DNA of 64,000 nt from contig NZ_JAMLJN010000011.1 in assembly GCF_023634865.1 (NCBI RefSeq), positions 1-64,000 on the forward strand, in the 5' to 3' direction. A program made the position numbers and the translations under genes. The notes beneath the pieces were generated by a model. It was not told where the DNA came from, did not search any database, and was given only the letters and a program-made list of their open reading frames with translations. The DNA comes from Flavobacterium fragile (GTDB taxonomy: Bacteria; Bacteroidota; Bacteroidia; Flavobacteriales; Flavobacteriaceae). Shown here piece after piece: positions 33,420 to 43,117 of this stretch. Each line of letters opens with the position of its first letter. Positions within the stretch are counted from its first letter, which is position 1.

Positions 33420-33521
33420 GTTATCTTTTCCGCCTAGGCGGATAGAATGTAGCACCTTTCCACTGGCGCGGGAGGTTGCTAAGCTTTCATAGGGTCTATT
33501 CCCTCCAGCTTTCGTGATAAC
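33420..33521 (-). promoter_or_regulatory. SAM-I (S-box) riboswitch upstream of metH-metF
   Basis: On the minus strand the leader shows the S-box core. P1 is GTTATC paired with GATAAC, enclosing ACGAAAGCTGGAGGGAATAG, ACCCTATGAAAGCTTAGCAA, CC, then GGTGCTACATTC and a tight P4 (CCGCC/GGCGG). The invariant blocks GGAGGGA, GACCC, GCAACC and GGTGCTA are all present. It should bind SAM and lower expression of metH-metF. A second GATAAC lies 31 bp downstream (plus-strand 33389-33394) and could pair with the P1 5' strand, a possible competing fold. No terminator with a T-run is obvious. Confidence 0.92.
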
Positions 33522-33544
33522 AAACACTAAAATCATGAACAGGA

Positions 33545-33552
33545 CAAATGTA
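33545..33552 (-). promoter_or_regulatory. -7 element of the metH unit
   Basis: TACATTTG on the minus strand matches TAnnTTTG and lies 23 bp upstream of the SAM-I aptamer. No -33 TTG at the normal distance is seen. Confidence 0.5.
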
Positions 33553-33735
33553 CTAACAAAATTGAAATAATGAAATATTTTCTATATAATTATAATTTAA
33601 ATATTAAATTTAGAATTATTTAAACTTAAAATAATTATTTATAGATTAAAAATCTAATCTATTTGAGTTTTAAATAAAATAAAATCATTTTTGTTAAAAA
33701 AACTCTATTTGTTTCCATAATTAAAAATCAGTTCT

Positions 33736-33743
33736 TAAATTTG
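33736..33743 (+). promoter_or_regulatory. -7 element of metK
   Basis: TAAATTTG matches TAnnTTTG and ends 10-14 bp before the SAM-II-like structure, so the aptamer would start near the mRNA 5' end. A TTTG at 33708-33711 is a -33 candidate with a long 24-bp spacer. Confidence 0.55.
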
Positions 33744-33753
33744 CATCCGAAAA

Positions 33754-33855
33754 TTAAGAGGAAAAATTTGAACTGATTGCAACCTCATTAAAAAATGCTA
33801 AAGCAGTAATTACTACTCCTTTAGGCACTATTTGCAATTATTTTTCCTCGCTTAA
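33754..33855 (+). promoter_or_regulatory. SAM-II-like riboswitch upstream of metK with competing helix
   Basis: The aptamer has P1 GAGG (33758-33761) with CCTC (33783-33786), the loop TTGAACTGATTGCAA, and the pseudoknot strand GCTAAAGCAGT, where ACTG (33772-33775) pairs with CAGT (33804-33807). This matches the SAM-II plan, including GCTAAAG. Downstream, ATTTTTCCTC (33840-33849) is the exact complement of GAGGAAAAAT (33758-33767). TTGCAA (33832-33837) can pair with TTGCAA (33777-33782), and CTTTAG (33819-33824) with CTAAAG (33798-33803). The whole leader can thus refold into one long hairpin that destroys the aptamer. No T-run follows, so control of translation is more likely than termination. 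Confidence 0.82.
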
Positions 33856-33873
33856 AATTTAAAAAAAATTATT

Positions 33874-35124
33874 ATGGCTTATTTATTTACGTCAGAATCA
33901 GTGAGTGAAGGACATCCTGACAAAGTTGCGGATCAAATTTCAGACGCATTAATTGATAACTTTTTAGCATTTGACCCTGAGTCAAAAGTAGCTTGTGAAA
34001 CTTTAGTAACTACAGGTCAGGTAATTTTAGCTGGGGAAGTTAAATCAAACACGTATTTAGATGTACAAACTATCGCAAGAGATGTAATCAAGAAAATTGG
34101 TTACACGAAAAGCGAATATATGTTCGAAGCAAATTCTTGTGGAGTTTTATCTGCAATTCACGAACAATCTGCTGATATTAACCAAGGAGTGGATAGAGCT
34201 AGCAAAGAAGAGCAAGGTGCAGGTGACCAAGGAATGATGTTTGGTTACGCCACGAATGAAACTGCTGAGTTCATGCCTTTAGCATTGAAATTATCACACC
34301 AAATTCTTCAAGAATTAGCGGATTTAAGAAGAGAGAATAAAGAAATCACTTACTTACGTCCGGATGCGAAATCTCAGGTTACTTTAGAATATTCTGATGA
34401 TAACAAACCGGTTCGAATTGATGCTATTGTAGTTTCAACTCAACATGATGATTTTGCTGATGAACCAACGATGTTGGCTAAAATCAAAAAAGATATCATT
34501 GAAATTTTGATTCCAAGAGTGATTGCTAAAAATCCTCAATACGCTCATTTATTTAATGATGCAATTAAATATCACATTAACCCAACAGGAAAATTCGTAA
34601 TTGGAGGACCTCACGGAGACACTGGTTTAACAGGAAGAAAAATTATCGTAGATACTTACGGTGGAAAAGGAGCTCACGGTGGTGGTGCTTTCTCTGGAAA
34701 AGACCCTTCTAAAGTAGACCGTTCGGCTGCTTATGCAACACGTCATATTGCTAAAAATTTAGTGGCTGCTGGTGTAGCTGACGAAATTTTAGTGCAAGTT
34801 TCTTACGCAATTGGAGTTGCTGAACCAACATCAATCAACGTAAACACTTACGGAACTGCAAAAGTGAATTTAACTGACGGAGAAATTAGTAAAGTAGTTG
34901 AAGGTATTTTCGACATGCGTCCGTACTTTATTGAACAACGTTTGAAATTAAGAAATCCGATTTACAGTGAAACTGCTGCTTATGGACACATGGGAAGAAC
35001 ACCAGAAGTCGTGACTAAAACGTTTACGGCTCCAGGTGGAGAATCTAAAACATTAACTGTAGAATTATTTACTTGGGAAAAATTAGATTTTGTAGATCAA
35101 GTAAAAGCTGCTTTTAAATTATAA
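33874..35124 (+). CDS. metK: S-adenosylmethionine synthetase
   Basis: A 416-residue cytosolic enzyme making SAM from methionine and ATP. Signatures are [58 protein letters not shown] and [19 protein letters not shown]. Length is within the normal range. It is transcribed alone behind a SAM-II-like leader and ends in a strong terminator. Its product is the ligand of both riboswitches beside it. Confidence 0.98.
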   Translation: MAYLFTSESVSEGHPDKVADQISDALIDNFLAFDPESKVACETLVTTGQVILAGEVKSNTYLDVQTIARDVIKKIGYTKSEYMFEANSCGVLSAIHEQSADINQGVDRASKEEQGAGDQGMMFGYATNETAEFMPLALKLSHQILQELADLRRENKEITYLRPDAKSQVTLEYSDDNKPVRIDAIVVSTQHDDFADEPTMLAKIKKDIIEILIPRVIAKNPQYAHLFNDAIKYHINPTGKFVIGGPHGDTGLTGRKIIVDTYGGKGAHGGGAFSGKDPSKVDRSAAYATRHIAKNLVAAGVADEILVQVSYAIGVAEPTSINVNTYGTAKVNLTDGEISKVVEGIFDMRPYFIEQRLKLRNPIYSETAAYGHMGRTPEVVTKTFTAPGGESKTLTVELFTWEKLDFVDQVKAAFKL

Positions 35125-35140
35125 TAAATTATTAGTTGTA

Positions 35141-35168
35141 AAAAAGCCTGACTTAAGTCAGGCTTTTT
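35141..35168. terminator. Bidirectional terminator after metK
   Basis: A perfect 28-bp palindrome, AAAAAGCCTGACTT paired with AAGTCAGGCTTTTT, with T-runs both ways. It separates metK from the convergent outer-membrane protein gene. Confidence 0.93.
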
Positions 35169-35175
35169 TTATGGA

Positions 35176-37920
35176 TTATAAAGTGTACTTTAAACCTAAA
35201 ATTATAAACCTTGGTTGTACTCTGTAACTCGAAAAGCTACTAGCTCCTCCTAATTGATTAAAACTGTTTGTATCAAGAGATCTGGTTTCAAGTAAATTAG
35301 TACCCGATAATCTCCACTCCCATTTACTGTCTTTCTTTTGATACATCAAACTAGCCGTTAAGAAATCATACTCACTATCAATTGTCTTGGATTTATTTCT
35401 ATTATGAAAATAGGAATATTCAGAAACAAAAGAAAAAGCATTTAAGAAATAATATTCTAACGTTACCGTTGGACTATCCACATAAATTACATCCGAAAAA
35501 TTATCATTTATAGAGAAATTATACCCTAATGTTAAGTTTGGTAACTTCTTATAATTGGTTGAAAAACTCAAATTATAATTCTGTGAATACGATTCGATAG
35601 TTTGGATTTCCGATGGATTATTATTTGGATTAGCATCAGCATCTGGATACACCCTAATATTATTAAACTTAGACCAATTGAAACCTGCTCTAAAATTTGC
35701 TTTGTAATAACGAGCAAACGAACGTCCATAATTTCCACTTGCCGAGAAAGTTTCATCTGGAAAATTAGAATTAATATTCTCAGAAGAAGAAATTTGATTC
35801 ACGCCAAATAATAAAGCTCTATTTTTAATTGCATCTACTTGTCTTGTATAAGAAATATTGGCAAAAATATTCTCAAAATTAAACATGTTGTACTTAAAAT
35901 AACGTAGCGAATGTACTTGAGAGGTAGAGTTTTCTAACATTCTATTTCCACTAAATAAACTATTATAGTTTGAAAACACATAACCTTGAGCCAATTTATT
36001 AATGTCTGTAAAATTGTTAGTTAACGAATAATTATACGTTAATGTTTCCGACTTCTTAATTTGCCACATTGCATAAAAATCAGGTAAAATTCTGTTAAAT
36101 GATTGTTTATTTGAAGACGCTAATTGCTCATCATTCATATTAAATTGATGTACGCTAAATCCGGGATTAAAAGTAAACTCCCCTAACAAAAACTTATAGT
36201 GAACTCCCAAAAAGACATCGTTAAAAGTATAATTCACATCATTGATTGTCGTAGCATCAGTTAAATTATTTTGAGTTCCATTGTTTAGCAACTGAAAAAT
36301 TGATGAATCAAAATTTTGATAAGAATACGTATTCCCTAATGTCAAATTGATATTACTTTTTGGTGTTACCATATAATAATAATCAAACTTGGCATCTAAT
36401 TTATTGGTTTGTACAAAGCGCTTCTGAGTGACATCATCCCTAACTCCAGATCCTTCATCCACATACCCTGTTAATAATGGCGAAAAAGGCAAGGTCTCTA
36501 AGTTGGCATTATAAAAAGGATCTTCTTTTTGATACAAATGTTGCATTTCGTAGGCAAAAATATGCTTGTCATTTAGGGTATAATAATAATTCAAATTTTG
36601 ATTTATCGAAAAAGGATTCTGTCTCTTACCAGTGTAAACATCAGAAAGCAAACTAGAAAAAAGGCTAGTATTTTCTTTTTGATCGGATAATTTAATTAAG
36701 GCATCATAATCGATATGTTTCTTTTCTGAAGGCACATAACTCGAACTCAATTTAAATAAAACTTGATCGCTTTTTTGTCTAGTAAAATCTTCACGTGTTT
36801 CAGTAATTGTTTGTGTGCTACCATCAGGAAGATTATCAACACGATTAGAAATTGTACGATTTTCTATTTCGGTTTTATTTCCTAGTAATATACCAAAACC
36901 ACTTAAAGTCCATGCTTTTGATGGATTAAAACTAAAGTTTGCAGCTCCAAATTTAGTCTCGATATTAGCAGCTTGATTATTTCGAAGCCCCATAATCCCT
37001 AAATCGTTAGAAGCTACATTAAACGAAGAGCCTCCTTTACGCATCATATTTCGAAATCCGCCAGTAAACTTGAAATAATCCTGAGCTGTAAGCGGTAATT
37101 CTCCAATATTATTAACGTTAGCAATTACATTTAAACTGTATTTGGGATTATAATAAAACAATTTAGGATTTACAATATACCTAGAATCACCCGTTCCCAG
37201 TCCAATACCAACATTCATATCTCCAAACCAAAAATTCTTTTTCCCTTCTTTTAATTTAATGTTTATTGCTACATTTTCTTCATTATTTTCAAGTCCTTTT
37301 AAATTAGAAACTTCATTGTAATTTCTTAAAACCTGAATTTTATCCAATGCATCAGCAGGGATATTTTTTGTTGCTAATTTTGTATCACCATCAAAAAAGT
37401 CTTTCCCTTCCACCATTACTTTCTGAACCTTCTTTCCTTCCACTTCAATTTCACCATCTTTATTAACCTCTACACCAGGAAGTTTTTTAAGCACATCTTC
37501 TAATTTTCTTTCAGTACCATTTGTAAAAGAATCCGAATTGTAAATAATGGTATCTCCAGAAACTGTAACAGGCATTTCATAAACAATTTCGACTTCTTTT
37601 AATTGCGTTCCTTCTTTTAAAACCACAGGAAAATTCATGTTAGTAGTTCCTGTAGTTATTGATTTCTCAAAAGTTTGAAAACCTATATAACTAACTTTTA
37701 GGGTATATTCAGTGCTTGCTTTTAAATTTAAAGCATATTTTCCTGTTTCATTTGTAATTGCATAAGCATCCATAGCTTTTGTTTGTTTATTAATAGCCAT
37801 AATATTAGCCATTTCTAAACCTACACCAGCTGTATCTTTAACAGTACCTTCAAAACGAATGTTTTGAGAAAAGGTACTCGTTGAGAGTACCATTATTAAG
37901 AGAAAGAATATTTTTTTCAT
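35176..37920 (-). CDS. Outer-membrane beta-barrel protein with CarboxypepD-reg domain (TonB-receptor-like)
   Basis: A 914-residue outer-membrane protein. Signal MKKIFFLLIMVLSTSTFS is followed by a carboxypeptidase-regulatory-like domain (about residues 22-105), then a plug-like region with TVSGDTIIYNSDSF and EDVLKKLPGVEVNKDGEIEV and DALDKIQVLRNYNEVSNLKG. The rest is a large barrel ending RVQPRFIILGLKYTL. No TonB box is obvious. The substrate is unknown. It follows the GLPGLI gene by 14 bp, a pairing often seen in Bacteroidota, so the two proteins may work together. Confidence 0.88.
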   Translation of the reverse strand: MKKIFFLLIMVLSTSTFSQNIRFEGTVKDTAGVGLEMANIMAINKQTKAMDAYAITNETGKYALNLKASTEYTLKVSYIGFQTFEKSITTGTTNMNFPVVLKEGTQLKEVEIVYEMPVTVSGDTIIYNSDSFTNGTERKLEDVLKKLPGVEVNKDGEIEVEGKKVQKVMVEGKDFFDGDTKLATKNIPADALDKIQVLRNYNEVSNLKGLENNEENVAINIKLKEGKKNFWFGDMNVGIGLGTGDSRYIVNPKLFYYNPKYSLNVIANVNNIGELPLTAQDYFKFTGGFRNMMRKGGSSFNVASNDLGIMGLRNNQAANIETKFGAANFSFNPSKAWTLSGFGILLGNKTEIENRTISNRVDNLPDGSTQTITETREDFTRQKSDQVLFKLSSSYVPSEKKHIDYDALIKLSDQKENTSLFSSLLSDVYTGKRQNPFSINQNLNYYYTLNDKHIFAYEMQHLYQKEDPFYNANLETLPFSPLLTGYVDEGSGVRDDVTQKRFVQTNKLDAKFDYYYMVTPKSNINLTLGNTYSYQNFDSSIFQLLNNGTQNNLTDATTINDVNYTFNDVFLGVHYKFLLGEFTFNPGFSVHQFNMNDEQLASSNKQSFNRILPDFYAMWQIKKSETLTYNYSLTNNFTDINKLAQGYVFSNYNSLFSGNRMLENSTSQVHSLRYFKYNMFNFENIFANISYTRQVDAIKNRALLFGVNQISSSENINSNFPDETFSASGNYGRSFARYYKANFRAGFNWSKFNNIRVYPDADANPNNNPSEIQTIESYSQNYNLSFSTNYKKLPNLTLGYNFSINDNFSDVIYVDSPTVTLEYYFLNAFSFVSEYSYFHNRNKSKTIDSEYDFLTASLMYQKKDSKWEWRLSGTNLLETRSLDTNSFNQLGGASSFSSYRVQPRFIILGLKYTL

Positions 37921-37934
37921 CTTCAATATTTATA

Positions 37935-38843
37935 TTATCTACTCATTCTAAATTGCATACGATTACCGCTTCCTGGACCTGAATTCATTTCTCTCATCTC
38001 TTCCATCTTCTTTTTAATGGTTTCATCATATTCTTTTTGAGTAACCACTTTACCTTTTGTAGCTGGCTTAATCTCCACTTTTTCTTTAGAATTTAAAACC
38101 AATTTTGAACATAAAATAACCGTTTTACCATCATTAACCTCTAAAATTAATCCTGGCAATCCCCAATAATTTTCTGGGCCTTGATTAACCGGAATTTCTG
38201 GACAATACCATGCAGTAATCGTATTTTCTTTTGGCAATTCCCAATCGTCTGTAAAATTAGTTTTCTTAGCTTTTGCAGTATCTTTTATAGTTTCAGACTT
38301 TTTTTCGTCTTCCTTGTTCTCATTATTTCTATTTCTGAATCTAAAATTTCTAAAATCCGACTCGCTAACTTTTACTACTGCAGTAGCTTTAAAACAAGTG
38401 TAATTTCCAATTTGTTTTGATTCTCCTTCTAACTTCCAATTGTATTTTGGAAGAGAATCCTTAATTAAAAATTCTTTTCCAAAAATTTCTTTGTCTACTA
38501 TATATTGTTTGTCTTTGGCATTTTTATAAAAAGTTCCTCCGCCTCCCATCATAGACATCATCATTCTTCCCCCACCTTGTTGGCCAGGAGCATCTAACTT
38601 TTCTTCTTCTTTGTAAATTGAAGCTGTTTTATCAAAATTTAAAACAAATGTTTTCTCAAACATTTTTTTCATTCGCTCTTCCATTTGCTTTTGCATTTCA
38701 GGAGTTATCTCGCGATTACCGCTTATTCCTCTCATAAAATCTGCAGTACTTGTTTTAGATTCATAAACTGCCACGCCTTGAAAATTCTGAGCATTTATAA
38801 ATCCCGAAAACATTAAAATTGAAGCAACTATAATTTTTTTCAT
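37935..38843 (-). CDS. GLPGLI family secreted protein
   Basis: A 302-residue exported protein. After the signal MKKIIVASILMFSGFINAQN it has the family features VYESKT near the N-terminus, YTCFKATA, ITAWYCPEIPVNQGPENYWG and the name-giving GLPGLILEVND. An internal Lys/Glu-rich linker lies around residue 190. Function is unknown. The start at the second ATG gives the signal directly. A -7 TACTTTTG (plus-strand 38880-38887) lies upstream on the minus strand. Confidence 0.93.
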   Translation of the reverse strand: MKKIIVASILMFSGFINAQNFQGVAVYESKTSTADFMRGISGNREITPEMQKQMEERMKKMFEKTFVLNFDKTASIYKEEEKLDAPGQQGGGRMMMSMMGGGGTFYKNAKDKQYIVDKEIFGKEFLIKDSLPKYNWKLEGESKQIGNYTCFKATAVVKVSESDFRNFRFRNRNNENKEDEKKSETIKDTAKAKKTNFTDDWELPKENTITAWYCPEIPVNQGPENYWGLPGLILEVNDGKTVILCSKLVLNSKEKVEIKPATKGKVVTQKEYDETIKKKMEEMREMNSGPGSGNRMQFRMSR

Positions 38844-38965
38844 ATTATTGATTTGATAATTAGATATCATTTAGACTCACAAAAGTATTATTTGTTACAC
38901 ATCTTAAAATTATTAACCATTTAATGTAGTATATTAGGACCCTAATATTCAGTTTAAGTTTAACA

Positions 38966-39763
38966 ATGCTTATAAAAAGGAATCTATTTCTAATAACTTT
39001 TAGTTTGTTGTTCTATTCTTTAATAGCACAAGAATTTCATACTGCTTCAAAAATTAATAGTTTTACAATTAAAGCTGATACTTTTTTAGGATTTGATAAC
39101 CAAAAAAACTACTACAGTTTAAATAATAATACTTTATCTAAAACTAATGGAAAAACTACTTACCAATACAACAATTTAGCCTTAGGAAAAATTACAAACG
39201 TAGATTTTCAAAATCCATTACAACTTGTTGTATTTTACAAAACTTTCAATACCGTTGTACTTTTAGACAACCAGCTTAACGAAATAAAAAAAATCAATTT
39301 CAATTCAAAATCAGTTCCCATAACATTGGAAGCTGTAGCTTTATCTTCTCAGAATCAAATTTGGGTTTATGATAGTGTGACTTCTAAAATTGGTTTGTAT
39401 AATATTAACTCAGAAACTTTTAAGTGGATTTCAACTGTGTTAGAAAATCCAATATTATCTTATGAATCGGATTACACTCATTTTTATTGGACTGATTTAA
39501 AATTGAATCTATATCGTATTTCTATTTATGGAACCATAGAAAAATTAGGTAATTTACCCAATTACGACGCCATCCAACTAACAAAAAATGGAAATTCATT
39601 GTATGTTTTAGATAATAAAATGTATTATTATAATCTTATTACAAAGAGTAGCAGTAAAATAAAAATTGATGAAAAAATCATATCGAATTTTTTCTTTAAA
39701 GATGGAATTTTGTCTATTTTTACCCAAAATGAAATTACTAATTACAAAATAATTTTACCATAA
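38966..39763 (+). CDS. Exported hypothetical protein, possible beta-propeller
   Basis: A 265-residue protein with signal MLIKRNLFLITFSLLFYSLI and AQE after it. Repeating blade-like strands (YYSLNNNTLSKTNGKTTYQY, VVFYKTFNTVVLLDNQLNEI, SLYVLDNKMYYYNLITK) suggest a beta-propeller. I recognise no named family. Its stop overlaps the ATG of the deoxynucleoside kinase gene (TAATG), so they are translated together, though no functional link is evident. Confidence 0.78.
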   Translation: MLIKRNLFLITFSLLFYSLIAQEFHTASKINSFTIKADTFLGFDNQKNYYSLNNNTLSKTNGKTTYQYNNLALGKITNVDFQNPLQLVVFYKTFNTVVLLDNQLNEIKKINFNSKSVPITLEAVALSSQNQIWVYDSVTSKIGLYNINSETFKWISTVLENPILSYESDYTHFYWTDLKLNLYRISIYGTIEKLGNLPNYDAIQLTKNGNSLYVLDNKMYYYNLITKSSSKIKIDEKIISNFFFKDGILSIFTQNEITNYKIILP

Positions 39764-40377
39764 TGCACATAGCAGTAGCAGGAAATATTGGCGCAGGAAA
39801 AACGACATTAACTCGATTATTAGCGAAACATTTTAAATGGGAACCGCACTTTGAAGATGTGGTAGATAATCCTTATTTAGATGATTTTTACCATCAAATG
39901 GAACGTTGGAGTTTTAATTTACAAATCTATTTCTTAAACAGTCGTTTTCGTCAAGTATTGCAAATTCGCGAAAGCGGTAAAAATATTATTCAAGACCGAA
40001 CCATTTATGAAGATGCTCATATTTTTGCACCCAATCTTCACGCTATGGGATTAATGTCGAATCGTGATTATAACAATTACACTTCCCTTTTCGAATTGAT
40101 GGAGAGTTTGGTGGGTTCGCCTGATTTGTTGATTTATTTAAGAAGTTCTATTCCAAATTTAGTAAGCCAAATTCACAAAAGAGGGAGAGATTACGAAAAC
40201 TCCATTTCGATTGATTATTTAAGTCGTTTAAACGAACGCTATGAAGCTTGGATTCAAACCTACAACAAAGGAAAACTAGTAATTATTGATGTTGACAATA
40301 TTGATTTTGTGAACAATCCAGAAGATTTAGGAATGATTATCAACCGAATTGATGCCGAATTAAACGGATTATTTTAA
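39763..40377 (+). CDS. Deoxynucleoside kinase
   Basis: A 204-residue salvage kinase of the dCK/dGK-like family that phosphorylates deoxynucleosides with ATP. The P-loop is AGNIGAGKTTL; WSFNLQIYFLNSRF, the DR motif in IIQDRTIYED and the lid in IHKRGRDYENSI are family signatures. Base specificity cannot be read. It overlaps the upstream exported-protein gene by one base and ends in a hairpin. Confidence 0.93.
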   Translation: MHIAVAGNIGAGKTTLTRLLAKHFKWEPHFEDVVDNPYLDDFYHQMERWSFNLQIYFLNSRFRQVLQIRESGKNIIQDRTIYEDAHIFAPNLHAMGLMSNRDYNNYTSLFELMESLVGSPDLLIYLRSSIPNLVSQIHKRGRDYENSISIDYLSRLNERYEAWIQTYNKGKLVIIDVDNIDFVNNPEDLGMIINRIDAELNGLF

Positions 40378-40381
40378 AACA

Positions 40382-40406
40382 AAAAGCCTCACAATGTGAG
40401 GCTTTT
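40382..40406. terminator. Bidirectional terminator between dNK and hppA
   Basis: AAAAGCCTCACA paired with TGTGAGGCTTTT, with T-rich tails on both sides. It serves the convergent kinase and pyrophosphatase genes. Confidence 0.9.
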
Positions 40407-40423
40407 CTTTTAATTATTTTGAA

Positions 40424-43003
40424 TTATTTTCCAAGTTCAGCAACTTTTGCATCAACTTCAATTTCAGATCCTTCGAAAACTTTTTCTTCTTTTACTTCTT
40501 TGCCATCCACCATTTTAGTTAAAGTAACGGTTGCTTTCATTTTTCCATTAGCTTCTTTTTCTTTTTTAACATCCATGTTGATGATTTCTTGGTGATCTCC
40601 GTGATTGCAATTTGATCCGTGAACGTGTGCTGCATCTCCGATGTATTTTCCGTTTTCATCGTATTGAGACATGCATTTGTCTTTGCATTCTTGAGAGCAA
40701 CCATTCTCCTCACACATTTTAGCGCATTCTTCTTTTGTCATAGTTGCACATTTTGATAAATCGCATTTTCCTTCGTGGCAAACTTCTTTTTTATCTTTTG
40801 AACAACATGCTCCATTTTCAGTTGTAGCACCATGACCTCCTAAAATTGGAGCAATTACTAAACCAATTAAACATGTTAACTTGATTAAAATATTCATCGA
40901 TGGACCAGAAGTATCTTTAAATGGATCTCCAACTGTATCTCCAGTTACCGCAGCTTTATGCGCATCCGAACCTTTGTAGGTCATTTCACCGCTGATTTCA
41001 ACTCCAGCTTCAAAAGATTTTTTAGCGTTATCCCAAGCCCCACCAGCATTGTTTTGGAACACTGCCCAAAGTACACCTGAAACCGTCACTCCCGCCATAT
41101 AACCACCTAACATTTCGGCAATTAATTGATTATTATCTCCATAGACTAATTTTCCTAACAATACTATTGCAATTGGGAAACCAATCGTTAAGATTCCTGG
41201 CAACATCATTTCGCGTAAAGCGGCTTTTGTAGAAATTTCAACACATTTTCCGTATTCTGGTTTACCAGTTCCTTCCATAATTCCTGGAATATCTTTGAAC
41301 TGACGACGTACTTCATACACCATGTCCATTGCTGCTTTTCCAACAGAGTTCATTGCTAATGCAGAGAACACTACAGGAATCATGCCTCCAATAAATAACA
41401 TGGCTAATACTGGTGCCTTGAAAATGTTGATTCCATCAATTCCAGTAAACGTTACATACGCAGCAAATAAAGCTAACGAAGTTAATGCAGCAGAAGCAAT
41501 GGCGAAACCTTTTCCTGTTGCAGCGGTTGTATTTCCTACTGAATCTAAAATATCGGTTCTTGTACGAACTTCTTTTGGTAATTCACTCATTTCTGCGATT
41601 CCTCCAGCGTTATCAGAAATTGGCCCAAAAGCGTCGATTGCTAATTGCATTGCTGTTGTTGCCATCATTGCAGAAGCTGCCAAAGCAACACCGTAAAATC
41701 CAGCTAAAGCATAAGAAGCCCAAATGGCACCTCCAAATAATAAAACAGTTGGGAAAGTTGAAATCATCCCCGTAGCTAAACCAGCTATTACGTTAGTTCC
41801 AGCTCCAGTTGATGATTTTTGTACGATTGCCAATACTGGTTTTGTACCTAATCCTGTGTAATATTCTGTTACTGATGAAATTGCTCCACCCACAAATAAA
41901 CCTACAATAGTAGCATAAAAAACACGAATAGAAGCAATTTCTTTATCACCTTCACCATAGAAGTTTAATGTTAATACTTCAGGCAACATGAAGTCTACTA
42001 AGAAATAACAAGAAATTAAAGTTAAAACGATAGAAACCCAGTTTCCAATATTTAATGCTTTTTGAACTTGCGCTTCTTTAGCATCGTCGCTTGAAATTTT
42101 AACTAACATGGTTCCAATGATAGAAAATAAAATTCCGAAACCAGCGATTGCCATTGGTAATAAAATGGGTCCGATTCCTCCAAAAGCGTCCTCGATTTTA
42201 CCCCCCATATCTTTAATTACGTAATTTCCTAAAACCATTGCCGCTAAAACTGTTGCTACATACGAACCGAATAAATCGGCACCCATACCCGCAACGTCAC
42301 CTACGTTATCACCTACGTTATCTGCAATAGTAGCAGGATTACGAGGATCATCCTCTGGAATACCTGCTTCTACTTTTCCTACTAAGTCCGCACCTACGTC
42401 GGCAGCTTTAGTATAAATACCACCACCTACACGAGCGAATAAAGCGATAGATTCCGCTCCAAGAGAAAATCCAGCTAATGTTTCAAGAACGATAGTCATA
42501 TCTTCTGTTGAAGTCCATTCTCCATTCATGAAAATTCTAAAGAAAATAATAAAAAAACCAGTTAATCCTAAAACGGCTAAACCTGCCACACCCAATCCCA
42601 TTACAGTTCCACCACCAAAAGACACTTTTAATGCTTGTGGTAAACTTGAACGAGCGGCTTGTGTTGTACGAACATTAGTTTTTGTCGCGATTTTCATTCC
42701 AATATTTCCAGCATAAGCTGAAAAAATTGCTCCGAAAATAAATGCAATTACGATTAACCAATGGGTTGTTGGAACTATGAATGAAATTCCGGCAAGAACC
42801 ACACTCGCTCCAAGAACAAAAAAAGTTAATAATTTATACTCTGCTTTTAAAAATGCTAAGGCTCCTTCGTAGATGTAATCTGAAATTTCTTTCATTTTAC
42901 CATCACCCGCATCTTGTCTAAGAACCCAAGTGCGTTTGGCTAACATAAAAGCTAAACCTAATAGTGCCATGACTATAGGTACATAGATCATCATTGATTC
43001 CAT
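40424..43003 (-). CDS. hppA: Ion-pumping membrane pyrophosphatase with Cys-rich C-terminal tail
   Basis: An 859-residue polytopic pump using pyrophosphate hydrolysis to move Na+ or H+. Catalytic motifs are [20 protein letters not shown] and [13 protein letters not shown]. The segment [13 protein letters not shown] has Ala at the position that is Lys in K+-independent enzymes, pointing to a K+-dependent type. After the usual end (about residue 720) is an extra tail of about 138 residues. It has eleven Cys, several paired or spaced as in [11 protein letters not shown] and CSQECKDKC, His-rich [12 protein letters not shown], then a charged beta-like end. The start at MESMMIYVP is chosen; 26 upstream codons are open but non-coding in look. 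Confidence 0.92.
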   Translation of the reverse strand: MESMMIYVPIVMALLGLAFMLAKRTWVLRQDAGDGKMKEISDYIYEGALAFLKAEYKLLTFFVLGASVVLAGISFIVPTTHWLIVIAFIFGAIFSAYAGNIGMKIATKTNVRTTQAARSSLPQALKVSFGGGTVMGLGVAGLAVLGLTGFFIIFFRIFMNGEWTSTEDMTIVLETLAGFSLGAESIALFARVGGGIYTKAADVGADLVGKVEAGIPEDDPRNPATIADNVGDNVGDVAGMGADLFGSYVATVLAAMVLGNYVIKDMGGKIEDAFGGIGPILLPMAIAGFGILFSIIGTMLVKISSDDAKEAQVQKALNIGNWVSIVLTLISCYFLVDFMLPEVLTLNFYGEGDKEIASIRVFYATIVGLFVGGAISSVTEYYTGLGTKPVLAIVQKSSTGAGTNVIAGLATGMISTFPTVLLFGGAIWASYALAGFYGVALAASAMMATTAMQLAIDAFGPISDNAGGIAEMSELPKEVRTRTDILDSVGNTTAATGKGFAIASAALTSLALFAAYVTFTGIDGINIFKAPVLAMLFIGGMIPVVFSALAMNSVGKAAMDMVYEVRRQFKDIPGIMEGTGKPEYGKCVEISTKAALREMMLPGILTIGFPIAIVLLGKLVYGDNNQLIAEMLGGYMAGVTVSGVLWAVFQNNAGGAWDNAKKSFEAGVEISGEMTYKGSDAHKAAVTGDTVGDPFKDTSGPSMNILIKLTCLIGLVIAPILGGHGATTENGACCSKDKKEVCHEGKCDLSKCATMTKEECAKMCEENGCSQECKDKCMSQYDENGKYIGDAAHVHGSNCNHGDHQEIINMDVKKEKEANGKMKATVTLTKMVDGKEVKEEKVFEGSEIEVDAKVAELGK

Positions 43004-43063
43004 AAAATATAATTTAGTTTTAGTTTTTGTTAATTTTATGGTAATATTAAGAAAATAAAACAA

Positions 43064-43098
43064 AAAAGACAATATTTCCATGAAAATATTGTCTTTTT
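43064..43098 (-). terminator. Intrinsic terminator of ppa
   Basis: AAAAAGACAATATTT paired with AAATATTGTCTTTTT around a short loop, about 20 bp after the ppa stop on the minus strand, with a T-rich tail. It separates ppa from hppA. Confidence 0.85.
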
Positions 43099-43117
43099 AT
43101 TATTATGTTAAAAAAAA

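Noticed and set aside
43004-43081. N-terminal extension of the membrane pyrophosphatase
   Set aside because: These codons are AT-rich leader next to the ppa terminator, and family members begin at the MESMMIYVP position.
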